From: JABIAG01 sp964561995
GTDB taxonomy: Archaea > Nanobdellota > Nanobdellia > Woesearchaeales > JABIAG01
Length of the DNA stretch: 64,000 nucleotides
NCBI GenBank assembly: GCA_964561995.1
Contig: CAZLQZ010000002.1
Coordinates: 1 to 64,000, forward strand
Direction of reading: 5' to 3'
Shown here: positions 10,177-19,517 of the stretch, piece after piece
Numbering within the stretch: position 1 is the stretch's first letter
Layout: each line of letters begins with the position of its first letter
Translations under genes and position numbers: made by a program
The notes under the pieces: generated by a model
Told to the model about the DNA's origin: nothing
Database searches by the model: none
What the model saw: the letters and a program-made list of their open reading frames with translations, nothing else

Positions 10177-11274
10177 ATGAAAGTTACACCTTGGGAAGTA
10201 GAAGGAGACATAGATTATAAAAAACTCGTTAAAGAGTTTGGTATACAACCTTTAGAAACACTTCCAAAAGAATTAGAAGATAATATTTTATTTAGAAGAG
10301 GAATTGTTTTTGCTCATAGAGATATTCAAAGAGTTTTTTCTGCTGTTGAAAATAAAAAACCATTTGTAATGATGACTGGTTTAATGCCTACAGGTAAGTT
10401 TCATATTGGTCATATGATTGTTGCAATGCAAATGATTTTGTGGCAAAAATTAGGGGCTAAAGTTTACATTGCAGTTGCTGATGTTGAAGCATATCATGCT
10501 CGTGGTCAATCTTTAGAAGAGTCAAGAATTATTGCTGAAGAAGAATATATTACTAATTACATTGCTTTAGGATTAAAACCAGAAAATTGTGAAATTTATT
10601 TTCAAAGTGAACGTTCTAAAATTGCAGAAAAATCTAATGCGTATTATAGATTGCAAAATCTTTTAGCAAGACATGTTACATTTAATGAAGTTAAAGCAAT
10701 TTATGGAAATATTACTCCTGGAAAAATGTTTGCAGCAATGTTACAAGCATCTGATATGTTACATGCTCAAGTATTAAATAAACCAATGCCAGTTTTAATT
10801 CCAGTAGGAGTTGATCAAGATCCTCATATAAGGTTGGCAAGAGACATTTCTCAAAAAATCAAGCAATACAAGTTTATCCAATTATCGTCTTCATATCACT
10901 TATTTATTCCAGGATTAAAGGGAGGAAAAATGTCTGCATCAGATCCAAGTTCTTTTATTGCTTTAACTGATACTCCGGCCCAAGTAAAGAAAAAAATAAA
11001 TAAATATGCTTTTTCAGGTGGACAACCAACTCTAGAAGAACACAGAGAAAAAGGTGGTAATCCCGACATAGATGTTTCATTTCAATATTTAAGAGCAATA
11101 TTTGAACCTAATGATGAAAAATTAAAACAAATAGAAAATGATTATAAAAGCGGTAAAATGTTGACTGGCGAATTGAAAAAAATATTAATTGAAAAAACTT
11201 CTGTATTTTTAGAAAATCACCAAAAAGAAAGAGAAAAAGCTAAAACAAAAATTAATGAATATTTGGATAATTAA
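10177..11274 (+). CDS. trpS: Tryptophanyl-tRNA synthetase
   Basis: A 365-residue class I aminoacyl-tRNA synthetase that charges tRNA-Trp. The HIGH-type motif is FHIGH (residues 75-79), preceded by TGLMPTGK, and the KMSKS-type motif is KMSAS (251-255), preceded by PGLKGG. Both are typical of the archaeal/eukaryotic TrpRS branch, as are the VGVDQDPHIRLARD segment and the N-terminal TPWEVEG. The length suits a compact archaeal enzyme. The stop overlaps the convergent gene at 11271 by 4 bp. TrpRS rather than TyrRS is supported by the N-terminal extension and the DQDPHIRL motif. Confidence 0.95.
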   Translation: MKVTPWEVEGDIDYKKLVKEFGIQPLETLPKELEDNILFRRGIVFAHRDIQRVFSAVENKKPFVMMTGLMPTGKFHIGHMIVAMQMILWQKLGAKVYIAVADVEAYHARGQSLEESRIIAEEEYITNYIALGLKPENCEIYFQSERSKIAEKSNAYYRLQNLLARHVTFNEVKAIYGNITPGKMFAAMLQASDMLHAQVLNKPMPVLIPVGVDQDPHIRLARDISQKIKQYKFIQLSSSYHLFIPGLKGGKMSASDPSSFIALTDTPAQVKKKINKYAFSGGQPTLEEHREKGGNPDIDVSFQYLRAIFEPNDEKLKQIENDYKSGKMLTGELKKILIEKTSVFLENHQKEREKAKTKINEYLDN

Positions 11275-11669
11275 TTTTTATATGGAAATTCATTTTCCCA
11301 TTCTTTATCGAAAATACAAGTTATGTCTTTAGAAGTTGTATTTGCAAGACCTGCCATTTCATATTCTGCACCTTTCTGAAAAAAATGAGATTCGTTAGTC
11401 CATTCAATTTCTTTGAATGTTAATTCGTCTCCTTGCCAAGTGGTAGGATGTCCACGTTCAATAAAATATCTGATTAATTTTTCTCTTAAGTCTCCATCTT
11501 TACAAACATATCCTTGTTTTTCTGCAACTTTTGTCCAAAAATCAATTTTAGTTTCTATATCTGCCGCTTCATATTTTGAAGATAGATCATCTTGTTTAGA
11601 ATTATCGTCTAATTCTTTATTTGGAGGGGGAATTTTATAAATCATCTTAAATAAGCTTGTTCTCATCAT
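11271..11669 (-). CDS. Hypothetical soluble protein
   Basis: A 132-residue acidic, hydrophilic protein with no signal peptide or membrane segment. It has a Lys/Asp-rich N-terminus, a helical central part (ETKIDFWTKVAEKQGY) and a C-terminal aromatic-rich end (FDKEWENEFPY). A TATA-like ACTTATAAAAAAC element on the minus strand, centred near 11697, fits leaderless initiation at 11669 or at the adjacent second ATG (11666). It overlaps the trpS stop by 4 bp, tail to tail. I do not recognise the family. Confidence 0.65.
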   Translation of the reverse strand: MMRTSLFKMIYKIPPPNKELDDNSKQDDLSSKYEAADIETKIDFWTKVAEKQGYVCKDGDLREKLIRYFIERGHPTTWQGDELTFKEIEWTNESHFFQKGAEYEMAGLANTTSKDITCIFDKEWENEFPYKN

Positions 11670-11778
11670 TTTATTAAATATTTGAATTGTTTTTTATAAG
11701 TTTTATAGTGTTTCATGACAACAATTTTTATAAATTAATTTTAATTATTTAGCAAATAGGGATTTATAAATTAAAAAA

Positions 11779-12273
11779 TTAATTTATTTTTCCAATCATT
11801 TCAATTTCCTTATCTATAAATCCTAGTTTTTTATAATATTTATGTACTTTATTATTTGCAGAAGAAACACTTAATGTCCAATATTTTATTTTTTTTTCTT
11901 TGAACCATTTTTTAACTTCTTTTAATAATTTAGTAAATATGCCTTGATTTCTATATTCTTCTTTAACAAATGCATAATGTAATCTTCCAAATTTTTCAAG
12001 TTGATGAATTTCAAAATTATTTTTAATAGAAATGGACAAATAACCAATAATTTTATTATCTTTTTCAGCTAAAAAATATGCTGATTCTTTAGAATTCAAT
12101 AGTTTTAATGTTTCTTTTTCTAATAATTCCAATACGTTTTTTTTAGTTTCTTCAAATACACTACTTAGTTTTTTCTTTTCTTTATTCCATAAACTATCTT
12201 GATATTTTTCAAATTCTAGCCAAAGTTTTGCTAGTTCTTTGTAATCTTTTTTTGTTCCTTTTCTTATTTTCAT
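11779..12273 (-). CDS. GNAT-family N-acetyltransferase
   Basis: A 164-residue protein with the GNAT fold signature. The N-terminal IRKGTKKDYKELAKLW is the usual beta1-alpha1. The core beta4 and acetyl-CoA pyrophosphate-binding loop is YAFVKEEYRNQGIFTKLL (about 103-120, matching Q/RxxGxG/A with the second Gly replaced). The C-terminal LSVSSANNKVHKYYKKLGF follows. These enzymes transfer an acetyl group to an amine; the substrate is unknown. The start overlaps the stop of the lactate permease gene by 4 bp (ATGA), so it is probably its operon partner. Confidence 0.88.
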   Translation of the reverse strand: MKIRKGTKKDYKELAKLWLEFEKYQDSLWNKEKKKLSSVFEETKKNVLELLEKETLKLLNSKESAYFLAEKDNKIIGYLSISIKNNFEIHQLEKFGRLHYAFVKEEYRNQGIFTKLLKEVKKWFKEKKIKYWTLSVSSANNKVHKYYKKLGFIDKEIEMIGKIN

Positions 12274-13841
12274 ATTAACATCAATCCAATTAATCCTGCA
12301 ATTAATGCATAAATTAAAACTGGAATTAAATTGTATCTTATTATTCTTCCTTCAACGCCTTCTAGTCCTACTGTGGCTGATGCAGCTATAATATTATGAA
12401 CTGCAATCATGTTACCAATTGCAGAACCTACTGCTTGTAAAGCTAAAACAACAACCGTACTAATGCCTAAAGCAACTGCAGTTTCTTTTTGAAACAATCC
12501 GAAAAATAAATTACTAACTGTGGAACTTCCTGTCATAAAGCTTCCAAATGCCCCAATAAAAGGTGCAAGTACAATATACATTTTTCCACTTACTGATGCT
12601 AGAGCTTCTCCAACAATTAATGGCATTGAATTTAATCCTTTTAAATTATTTCCTGAAAAAATCAATATTTGTACTGTTGCTAAAGTAAAAATTAAAGTTA
12701 TTAAAGCTTTTTTTAATTTAAAAGAAGTTTTTTTTACTAAAGGAATTAATTTAATTTTTCTAAAAAATACTACAAATAAAACAACCAAGATAAAAGGCAT
12801 AATTCCTGGATTTAATAATGGAGAAAAAGAATAGTTAATTTCTGCTCCAAATAAAGAAGGAATATTTAATGAAAAGCTATTTAACCAACCATATATTTGC
12901 CATTTTCTAATTCTTGTTATTACTAAAATTAATGCAACAAAAATGTAGGGGAGTAAAGCTTGCCAAATATTACTTTTCGATTTAACTTTTTTAATTTTTA
13001 AATTACCATACCAAAACGAAGGACCTTTTCTAAATTCAAATTTATTTTTAGGAACTAAAAATTTATATTTTGTACTGATTCCAAGAACAATCATTCCAAC
13101 AATTCCTCCAACTAAAGTTGGAAATTCTGGTCCAAACCACCAAGCTGTTAAAAAATAAGGGATTGTAAAACAAAATCCTGCAAATATTGTGTAAGGAATT
13201 ATTTCAATAAATTCTTTCCATTTCTTTTTACCAAAGAACATTACCAAAATAAAAATCATAACTAATGGAATAAAAGTTCCAACAATTAATTGAATTAAAG
13301 CAGCATTAAAAGTTATTTCCATTAAATTATGACTTACATCTTTTAATCCAATTAAAATGGGGGTTCCTACTGCTCCAAAAGTTACTGAGGTTGAATTCGC
13401 AATTAGTGCAATTACAACAGCTGCCAATGCAGGAAAACCCAAAGCAACAAGTAAAGGTCCGGCTAATGCAGCTGGAGTTCCAAAACCTGCTGCTCCCTCA
13501 ATAAAACTTCCAAATAACCAAGCAATAAAGATTGCTTGAATTCTTCTATCTTTTGAAATCTTTCGAATAAAATTATCTATGGTTTCAATTGCTCCTGTTT
13601 GTTGCATTACCGTTAATAATAAAATTGCTCCAAAAACAATTAATATTATTTCAATTGCAATAAATAATCCTTTTAATGAAGATGCTACAATCCAATTGGA
13701 TGACATTCCCCAAAAAAAATAACCAATGAATAAACTGGTTAACCAAGCTATTGGCATTGTTTTAAATGCCGACCATCTAAAAACTACCATTAATATAAAT
13801 ATTAGAATTATTGGTGTTAATGCAAATAATATTAAACTCAT
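12270..13841 (-). CDS. L-lactate permease (LctP/LldP family)
   Basis: A 523-residue polytopic membrane transporter. The conserved family block is visible around residues 109-160: GSFIEGAAGFGTPAALAGPLL, followed by ANSTSVTFGAVGTP. About 12-14 hydrophobic segments span the chain, and the length is typical of LldP. The family moves lactate or glycolate with protons across the cytoplasmic membrane. In a reduced-genome archaeon it may export fermentation lactate or import it from a partner. It lies about 50 bp downstream of the YvcK-like gene on the same strand and is coupled to the GNAT gene by a 4-bp overlap. Confidence 0.92.
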   Translation of the reverse strand: MSLILFALTPIILIFILMVVFRWSAFKTMPIAWLTSLFIGYFFWGMSSNWIVASSLKGLFIAIEIILIVFGAILLLTVMQQTGAIETIDNFIRKISKDRRIQAIFIAWLFGSFIEGAAGFGTPAALAGPLLVALGFPALAAVVIALIANSTSVTFGAVGTPILIGLKDVSHNLMEITFNAALIQLIVGTFIPLVMIFILVMFFGKKKWKEFIEIIPYTIFAGFCFTIPYFLTAWWFGPEFPTLVGGIVGMIVLGISTKYKFLVPKNKFEFRKGPSFWYGNLKIKKVKSKSNIWQALLPYIFVALILVITRIRKWQIYGWLNSFSLNIPSLFGAEINYSFSPLLNPGIMPFILVVLFVVFFRKIKLIPLVKKTSFKLKKALITLIFTLATVQILIFSGNNLKGLNSMPLIVGEALASVSGKMYIVLAPFIGAFGSFMTGSSTVSNLFFGLFQKETAVALGISTVVVLALQAVGSAIGNMIAVHNIIAASATVGLEGVEGRIIRYNLIPVLIYALIAGLIGLMLI

Positions 13842-13891
13842 ACTTAAATTCTTATAAAACTCTTATTTAAGTTTAATGTTTTGTTTAGTCT

Positions 13892-14806
13892 TTAAATGGT
13901 CATTAATAATTTTGCAAGTTTTTTACTATTGTGTCTTACTAGGCTTTTTTCTGACATTAAATCTTCAATTCTGATTTCATTTACTAAATTTTTCATATCA
14001 CCTTTAATTTTTACTGGTTCTGAATATTCTGTTGCATATTTTTTGATACGTTCTAAACTAGGCATGTTTGAATTACAAATAACAACATCAACAGAAATGA
14101 ATTCTAATATTTTACGTACGTGATCTTCTGCACAAAACCCTGTTGTTTCTCCATGTTTTGTCATTAAATTACAAATATAGATTATTTTAGCTTGGCTTTT
14201 TTTAATTGCATCACAAACTCCCTTTACAATTAAGTTAGGAATTATTGATGTAAAAAGGTCTCCCGGTCCAAGAATAATCACATCTGATTCAATAATTGCA
14301 TTATAAGTTTCTCTATAAATATGTGCTTCAGGCTCAAGAAATATTTTTGAAATCGGTATATTTGGATCGTGTTTTGGTACATCGATGTTTGTTTCACCTT
14401 TAATTATTTGATTATTTGAAAGTTTTGCACAAAGATGGGCTTGATTTATGGATACGTGTAATACTTTTCCTCTAATATTAAGTAGATTACCTGCTTCTTT
14501 TATTGCATAAACGTCACTCTTATGTATGTCTTTTAATGCAGTAAGTAAAAGATTGCCTAAGCTGGAGTTGTTACCTGAAAATCTATATGTAAAAAGGTCT
14601 CGCCAAGTTTTATGTTCTGAGAGAGCAATTAAACAACGCCTAACATCTCCTGGTGGGAGAACGCCATACTCATCTCTTAATTGTCCCGTATGTCCACCAT
14701 TATCAAACATACTGGGAATGGCAGTTATGTCTACGGCATAATCTTTTAAACCAGATAAAACAGTATATGAACCTGTTCCTCCTCCAATTATCACCATTTT
14801 TTTCAT
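13892..14806 (-). CDS. YvcK/CofD-like protein
   Basis: A 304-residue protein of the CofD/YvcK superfamily. Visible signatures are the N-terminal phosphate-binding GGGTGSYTVLSGLK, the FDNGGHTGQLRDEYG block, LPPGDVRRCLIAL and the LGPGDLFTSIIPN loop. CofD transfers lactyl phosphate in F420 synthesis, while YvcK proteins bind UDP-sugars and control carbon flow. The GGHTGQLRDE version is closer to YvcK. A TATA-like GATTTTTATAATT about 24 bp upstream fits a leaderless start at 14806. Its position next to the lactate permease is suggestive, but no functional link is shown. Confidence 0.82.
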   Translation of the reverse strand: MKKMVIIGGGTGSYTVLSGLKDYAVDITAIPSMFDNGGHTGQLRDEYGVLPPGDVRRCLIALSEHKTWRDLFTYRFSGNNSSLGNLLLTALKDIHKSDVYAIKEAGNLLNIRGKVLHVSINQAHLCAKLSNNQIIKGETNIDVPKHDPNIPISKIFLEPEAHIYRETYNAIIESDVIILGPGDLFTSIIPNLIVKGVCDAIKKSQAKIIYICNLMTKHGETTGFCAEDHVRKILEFISVDVVICNSNMPSLERIKKYATEYSEPVKIKGDMKNLVNEIRIEDLMSEKSLVRHNSKKLAKLLMTI

Positions 14807-14909
14807 AATCTTTGTGTTAAATGAAATTATAAAAATCTTATGGATTAATTTTCAATTGTTAAAAATAAAACCAAAAATATTTAAACTCTGAGTTATATAG
14901 AAATATAAA

Positions 14910-15095
14910 ATGAAACTTTATCCATTATCAGATACATTTATGGCAGTAGCTTTACTAGGTTTTGTATTGTCTATGTTTATGATGTATACTGGAGGGTTGA
15001 ATGATACTTGGGGAATAACTTTTTCTGTTATTTTTGCAGTAGGAGTAATTTCTGCTTTAAGAACGACTAAAGCTGTGGTTTCACGTCATTTTTAG
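14910..15095 (+). CDS. Small two-helix membrane protein
   Basis: A 61-residue protein with two hydrophobic segments (about 8-26 and 32-50) and a short basic tail (RTTKAVVSRHF). An AAATATTTAAA element about 28 bp upstream (14873-14884) supports transcription from near the ATG. The last 29 bp overlap the convergent gene at 15067. Function unknown. Confidence 0.6.
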   Translation: MKLYPLSDTFMAVALLGFVLSMFMMYTGGLNDTWGITFSVIFAVGVISALRTTKAVVSRHF

Positions 15096-15375
15096 AATCA
15101 AATTTTTCTTTAGCTTTTTTTTCTTTCCAATAAATTTCATGACTCGATCTTTTTTCAAATAATGATTTTGCAATTGAGATTAGGTCACTTTGATAATCTT
15201 TTAATCCCGTATTATCCATTATGCTTTTAGCGTCTTTAATACATTCTTTCATTAATTTTATATTTTCCTTTCTAACGTTATCTTCGGCTGTAATTTCTTC
15301 TTCATAAGATAGAAAAACTTCTTGCCATTTGGTTAAACCTTCGAATGTTTTTGGGAATTGTTTGCTGAATGTCAT
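15067..15375 (-). CDS. Hypothetical small soluble protein
   Basis: A 102-residue charged, helical protein with an amphipathic central part (ENIKLMKECIKDAKSIMDN) and a Lys-rich tail. There is no signal peptide or known motif. A TATA-like ATTATATAAAT on the minus strand, near 15388-15398, lies close to the start. Its 3' end overlaps the small membrane protein by 29 bp. Family not recognised. Confidence 0.6.
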   Translation of the reverse strand: MTFSKQFPKTFEGLTKWQEVFLSYEEEITAEDNVRKENIKLMKECIKDAKSIMDNTGLKDYQSDLISIAKSLFEKRSSHEIYWKEKKAKEKFDSKNDVKPQL

Positions 15376-15469
15376 TTTTTTACTAGTATTATATAAATAA
15401 TTAATAAGTTAATAAATTTTTATAAAATTCAGTATATTCTTGTTATAACAATCAATAAAAGTTTTTGTA

Positions 15470-15482
15470 GTAAGTATATATT
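15470..15482 (+). promoter_or_regulatory. TATA-like element before a frameshifted mini-gene
   Basis: AAGTATATATTA lies about 35 bp upstream of the ATG at 15511, roughly the spacing of other promoters here. It is one reason to think the short reading frame that follows was expressed. Confidence 0.3.
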
Positions 15483-15510
15483 AGAAAATCTTTTAATTAT
15501 TTCTTATAAA

Positions 15511-15641
15511 ATGAAAAAGATATTTCTTCAATTTTAGAATCTGAACAATATAATATTCGTGATATTATTTTCAAATATAAAGGACAAAATTTTGATACGA
15601 GAAAGTGTGAAAATTTTAAAGTTTATGGTGATATTTATTAA
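15511..15641 (+). pseudogene. Short reading frame with an apparent 1-base frameshift
   Basis: From the ATG at 15511 the frame closes after 8 codons. One extra A in the A5 run at 15514-15518 would instead open a 45-residue frame (MKKDISSILESEQYNIRD... ending NFKVYGDIY) that stops at 15639-15641, just inside the 3' end of the HerA-like gene. The shifted frame has balanced, protein-like composition and an upstream TATA-like element. Either a homopolymer sequencing error or a decayed small gene would explain it. Chance is possible at this length. Confidence 0.3.
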
Positions 15642-16954
15642 AATAATTTTTTAACTTCTTTAATTGCGATAGGTGCTTCACCGCCATGCCAAGTGCTTCG
15701 TGGTCTAATTCTTGTAGAAAATATTCTTTCGTTTTTATCATCAATAATCAAGCAAGCACCTGCTACCCTAGGTAAAACGTGTAAATGTTCATCAATTCCT
15801 TTGCTCATGTAAGAAGCAGATAACATTTTCAAAGCATCAATGTCTAGTTTAGCAGTAATTCTGTGAGCAAGAATGATATCTGCTTGAGTCATAACGTCTG
15901 TATGAATTTTTCCTGGTTGTTGGGTTGCAAGAATTAAACTAATTCCTGGTTGTCTACCTTCTCTTAATATTGTAATTAACGCTTGAGATGCTGCAGTTTT
16001 TCCATTTAATGGTAAAAATTCATGTGCTTCATCAATTACTAGCCATACTAGTGGTTTTTCCATTTTTTCTTTTTCTCGAACAGCACCAAACGTGGTCATT
16101 TGTTTAATCATATCGAATTCTTCATTTTTTCGAGCAATCATTCTTTCATTGAAAAGTTTTTGAGATACTAATCCGATTACTAAAGATTTTATTGCCCATC
16201 CATTTGGTGCAGTTGCATAACAACTTACGTCTAAAACGGTAATTTTTCCACCAATTACTAAATCATTAATTGGGGTACCTTCTTTTGAAAAAACTCCCCA
16301 TGTATTTGCATTTGAAAATCTATTTAATGCTGCATCTTTAGTGTCTTTATTTACTTGTTTATCTACTCTCATTAAATCAATAATTTCTTTTAATCCAAAA
16401 TTAATACTCTTACTTTTTAATTCATTAACAATTCTTTCAATAAAAACTGCAATTGGTTCATTCATATTTAACCCAAAAGTTAAAAACCAATCTTGAGGTA
16501 ATAGTTCTGAAGGCTTAATTGAAAATGGGCGATCTGTCGGTATGCCCTTTTTTTTGTAATCTTCATAGTAACCTGATGGGGTAAAAATTTCTACATCCAA
16601 TCCATTTCCATTCAATTCCCATTTTTCTAATAAATCTTTATCTTTAACATTTCCATACTTCATTGTCCAATAAATGCCCATTGTATCTAACAAAATAAAA
16701 CTTAAATTTTGACTAATTTCTGAAGGTAGTGTGGCTGCTCCTTCAGCAATTGCTCCCATTGTGTATGATTTTCCTGACCCTCTTTTACCACATACAAAAA
16801 CTACGTGGGCTTTAGCAACGTCCATATAAATTTTATTTGATAAGGATGTAGTTCTACCCATTGTAACATATTGTTTTGCCAGCAGAATTGTACCTTTAGA
16901 ACCGTACTTATCTATGTCTTTTTTTTCTCTTCCAAGGATAATATCATAGACCAT
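15638..16954 (-). CDS. HerA/FtsK-superfamily ATPase
   Basis: A 438-residue P-loop ATPase of the HerA (DUF87) type. It has Walker A GKRGSGKS, Walker B WLVIDEAHEF, a sensor segment ILATQQPG and a C-terminal arginine-rich strand (STRIRPRS). HerA-type hexamers translocate DNA, usually with nuclease NurA, which is not nearby; a DNA-repair or chromosome-handling role is inferred. The frame can extend upstream to a TTG at 17011, but an ATATTTATATTC element (about 16974-16984) lies 25 bp before the ATG at 16954, so that ATG is the better, leaderless start. Divergent from the PpiC-like gene. Confidence 0.85.
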   Translation of the reverse strand: MVYDIILGREKKDIDKYGSKGTILLAKQYVTMGRTTSLSNKIYMDVAKAHVVFVCGKRGSGKSYTMGAIAEGAATLPSEISQNLSFILLDTMGIYWTMKYGNVKDKDLLEKWELNGNGLDVEIFTPSGYYEDYKKKGIPTDRPFSIKPSELLPQDWFLTFGLNMNEPIAVFIERIVNELKSKSINFGLKEIIDLMRVDKQVNKDTKDAALNRFSNANTWGVFSKEGTPINDLVIGGKITVLDVSCYATAPNGWAIKSLVIGLVSQKLFNERMIARKNEEFDMIKQMTTFGAVREKEKMEKPLVWLVIDEAHEFLPLNGKTAASQALITILREGRQPGISLILATQQPGKIHTDVMTQADIILAHRITAKLDIDALKMLSASYMSKGIDEHLHVLPRVAGACLIIDDKNERIFSTRIRPRSTWHGGEAPIAIKEVKKLF

Positions 16955-17053
16955 ATGTATGTTTTTGAAAGTAGAATATAAATATCTTTCTATTTGAATA
17001 TAGCTTTTCAATTTTAGTAAGTTTTATTAATTAAACAACTAATTTAATAGAAA

Positions 17054-18130
17054 ATGAATAATGAAGAACAAACTAAAGTAGAAGAAATAAAGGATGATGC
17101 TTTAAATAATCAACATTCTGAAGAAAAAATAATTTATGAAGACGATTTAGATGAAAAAAAATCTAAAGGCTCCAAGGGTTATTTGATTTGGATAATATTG
17201 ATTGTAGTGGCAGCATTAGTAGTTTTTAATTGGTCTAACTTTTTTCCTCAGGATGAAAGTTCACAAATTTTAGCAACGGTAAATGGACAACCTATATTAC
17301 AGTCTGAAGTCGATTTAAAATACGACCAAGTACCTGAATTTTATAAAACTTTAATTGATAAAGAAACAATACTTAATCAAACTATTAATGAAATTTTGCT
17401 TAAACAAGAAATAAGTAAATCTGGTACAGTTGTGACAAAAGAAGAAGTAAATCAAGCTTTTAATGAATTGTTAAGTAGAAATATGATGAGTTTGGAACAA
17501 TTTGAAGAATATCTTGAAGTAAATTCTCTTGATAGAGATGTAATCATGGGACAAATTGAAGATAGTTTACTTTTGTCAAAATATTTAGAAAATAATTTGT
17601 TACAAAATATGAATATTTCAAATGAAGAGTTGTCTCAATATTATAATGATAATAAAGAATTGTTTACAACTTTAGAATCAAGAAATGTTAGTCACATTTT
17701 GATTTGTTTTGAAGGTAAAACTCAATGTGAAAATCAAAGAACTAAAGAAGAAGCAACTGAATTGATTAATGAAGTGATTTCAAAAACAAAAACCGATGAT
17801 TTTGCTGACCTTGCAGTAGAATATTCTGATGGTCCTTCTTCAATCGAGGGGGGTAATCTTGGGTTAGTTGATGTAAATACTGCTTTTGTTGAAGAATTTA
17901 AAGTGGCCGCTTTAGATTTAAAAGAAGGAAAAATTTCAGGGTCTGTTGAAACCGATTTTGGATTTCATTTAATTAAAGTTAATGAAATTATTCCTGTAAA
18001 CACTTTACCTTTTTTGGAAGTGGAAAATGAAATCAAATCAACGATTACAAATCAAAGGACAACAGAAGCAATAGAAGTTTTAATTGAAGAATTAAAAGTT
18101 AATTCTGATATTCAAATTTTGACTAATTGA
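17054..18130 (+). CDS. Membrane-anchored peptidyl-prolyl isomerase (SurA/PrsA/PpiC-like)
   Basis: A 358-residue protein with an acidic cytoplasmic N-terminus (1-40), one transmembrane helix (about 43-60) and an extracytoplasmic part. The latter holds a SurA-N-like chaperone domain (ATVNGQPILQSEVD, about 75-205) and a parvulin (rotamase) domain (about 212-320) with VSHILI, DDFADLAVEYSDGPS and DFGFHLIKV. It assists folding of secreted proteins. A partner role with the many Cys-rich and giant secreted proteins here is inference. It is divergently transcribed from the HerA-like gene, with a TATA-like GTTTTATTAATT about 26 bp upstream. Confidence 0.9.
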   Translation: MNNEEQTKVEEIKDDALNNQHSEEKIIYEDDLDEKKSKGSKGYLIWIILIVVAALVVFNWSNFFPQDESSQILATVNGQPILQSEVDLKYDQVPEFYKTLIDKETILNQTINEILLKQEISKSGTVVTKEEVNQAFNELLSRNMMSLEQFEEYLEVNSLDRDVIMGQIEDSLLLSKYLENNLLQNMNISNEELSQYYNDNKELFTTLESRNVSHILICFEGKTQCENQRTKEEATELINEVISKTKTDDFADLAVEYSDGPSSIEGGNLGLVDVNTAFVEEFKVAALDLKEGKISGSVETDFGFHLIKVNEIIPVNTLPFLEVENEIKSTITNQRTTEAIEVLIEELKVNSDIQILTN

Positions 18131-18270
18131 TTTATTGAATTTTTTATTTTTTTAATTCTTTTTTTTCTAATATTTTTTCATTAATTAATTTTAAAAATTA
18201 TATTTTTTAAGAAATAGTATTTGTTTTTAAAAATATTAAAAGAAATAAAAAAATTGATTATGAACTAAGT

Positions 18271-19512
18271 TCATAGATCATTAATGGTTAACAAACTGAT
18301 TTTTGTTTCTGAATTTTTAACCTTTGAATCCATACCAATCATGTATTTTATGTTAGCTTTTTCTGCACTAGAAACTAAAGTTTTGTTAACTTCGCCATCA
18401 AAAATAACTGCATGAATGCCAGTTTTTAAACTTTTAATTGTAGTATCTAATTCAGTAATTGGTACTTTACCAAGGATGTTTAATTTATCGTCTAAGATAA
18501 AAGCTCCTCTTGTGCCAATTAATTCTTCAGACATATCTTTAAAAGTCTTTTTTTCATTAGGATTTAAAATTGCTTTCCTAATTGGTGCTGGTGTTGGTGC
18601 ATTTCTTGGTTGGTATTCTCTTTTTAATGGAGGTCTTCTGTTGTTATTTCCAAATGTTGGTTTTTTAGAAGTTTTTTGTGGTTTAAGTTCCATTTTAGCT
18701 TGTTCATAAGCAATTTTTGAACGTATAGCTTTATTGATCTCTTTTTTAGTAATCTCTTCAACTTCTTTACCATCTGGAGCTCTTGTAACAAAATCTATTT
18801 CTCCAACAGAACTTAATTCTCTCAGAATTAGATTTCCGCCTCTATCGCCATCAACAAAAACAGTAACTGTTTTTTCTTTTAATAAGTCAATAATTGTTTG
18901 AGGTACTGATGTTCCGTTCATTGCTATTACGTTTTTAAATCCGTATTTTAACAAGTTAAGAACGTCTGCTCTTCCTTCTACAATAATTATTTCGTCACTT
19001 TCATCTATTGTTGGACCAGCTGGCAATCTATCTTTACCATATACGCCTATTTCCATTACTCTTACTGAATAACTTACTTCGTCAGCAATTTCTTGGCTAT
19101 CTGGCATAACTTTTTCCATTAGATCTTTAAGTAATTCTTTAGCTCTTTCTACTACTTGGTTTCTTTTACTTACTCTAACATCTTCAATTTTTCCGACTTT
19201 AATATGAGCATTACAAGGACCTATTCTTTGAATTATTTCTAATGCTGCACCAATAATGCATGTTTCAGCTTTATCTAGTGAAGATGGAATAAATATTGAG
19301 CCAGTTGTTTTTCCTGAATGGATTTCTGATTCAACTTCAATTCTTCCAATTCTGCCATTTCTTTGTAATTCTCTTAATTCTAAATCTGAACCTAATAATC
19401 CTTCAGTTTGTCCAAAAACTGCTCCGATTATATCAGGTTTATCAACTACTCCTTCAATATTAATTGATGAATGAATTATGTATTTTGCTGCTACTTGACT
19501 AATTTTTCCCAT
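18271..19512 (-). CDS. dnaG: Archaeal DnaG-like primase
   Basis: A 413-residue archaeal DnaG. The TOPRIM domain is visible in the middle, with the acidic signatures IIIVEGRADVLNLL and FVDGDRGGNL, preceded by the archaeal-specific N-terminal region (KYIIHSSINIEGVVDKPDI). A low-complexity Pro/Arg/Asn-rich linker (about 280-310) leads to a C-terminal domain. Archaeal DnaG can make primers and also associates with the RNA exosome. The ATG at 19512 is preceded by a strong GGAGG Shine-Dalgarno sequence, so the mRNA has a leader, which contains the inverted repeat at 19596-19669. Confidence 0.95.
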   Translation of the reverse strand: MGKISQVAAKYIIHSSINIEGVVDKPDIIGAVFGQTEGLLGSDLELRELQRNGRIGRIEVESEIHSGKTTGSIFIPSSLDKAETCIIGAALEIIQRIGPCNAHIKVGKIEDVRVSKRNQVVERAKELLKDLMEKVMPDSQEIADEVSYSVRVMEIGVYGKDRLPAGPTIDESDEIIIVEGRADVLNLLKYGFKNVIAMNGTSVPQTIIDLLKEKTVTVFVDGDRGGNLILRELSSVGEIDFVTRAPDGKEVEEITKKEINKAIRSKIAYEQAKMELKPQKTSKKPTFGNNNRRPPLKREYQPRNAPTPAPIRKAILNPNEKKTFKDMSEELIGTRGAFILDDKLNILGKVPITELDTTIKSLKTGIHAVIFDGEVNKTLVSSAEKANIKYMIGMDSKVKNSETKISLLTINDL

Positions 19513-19517
19513 TTTTT

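Noticed and set aside
13357..13539. 60-codon plus-strand frame rich in Ala/Pro/Lys
   Set aside because: Reverse complement of the conserved core of the lactate permease.
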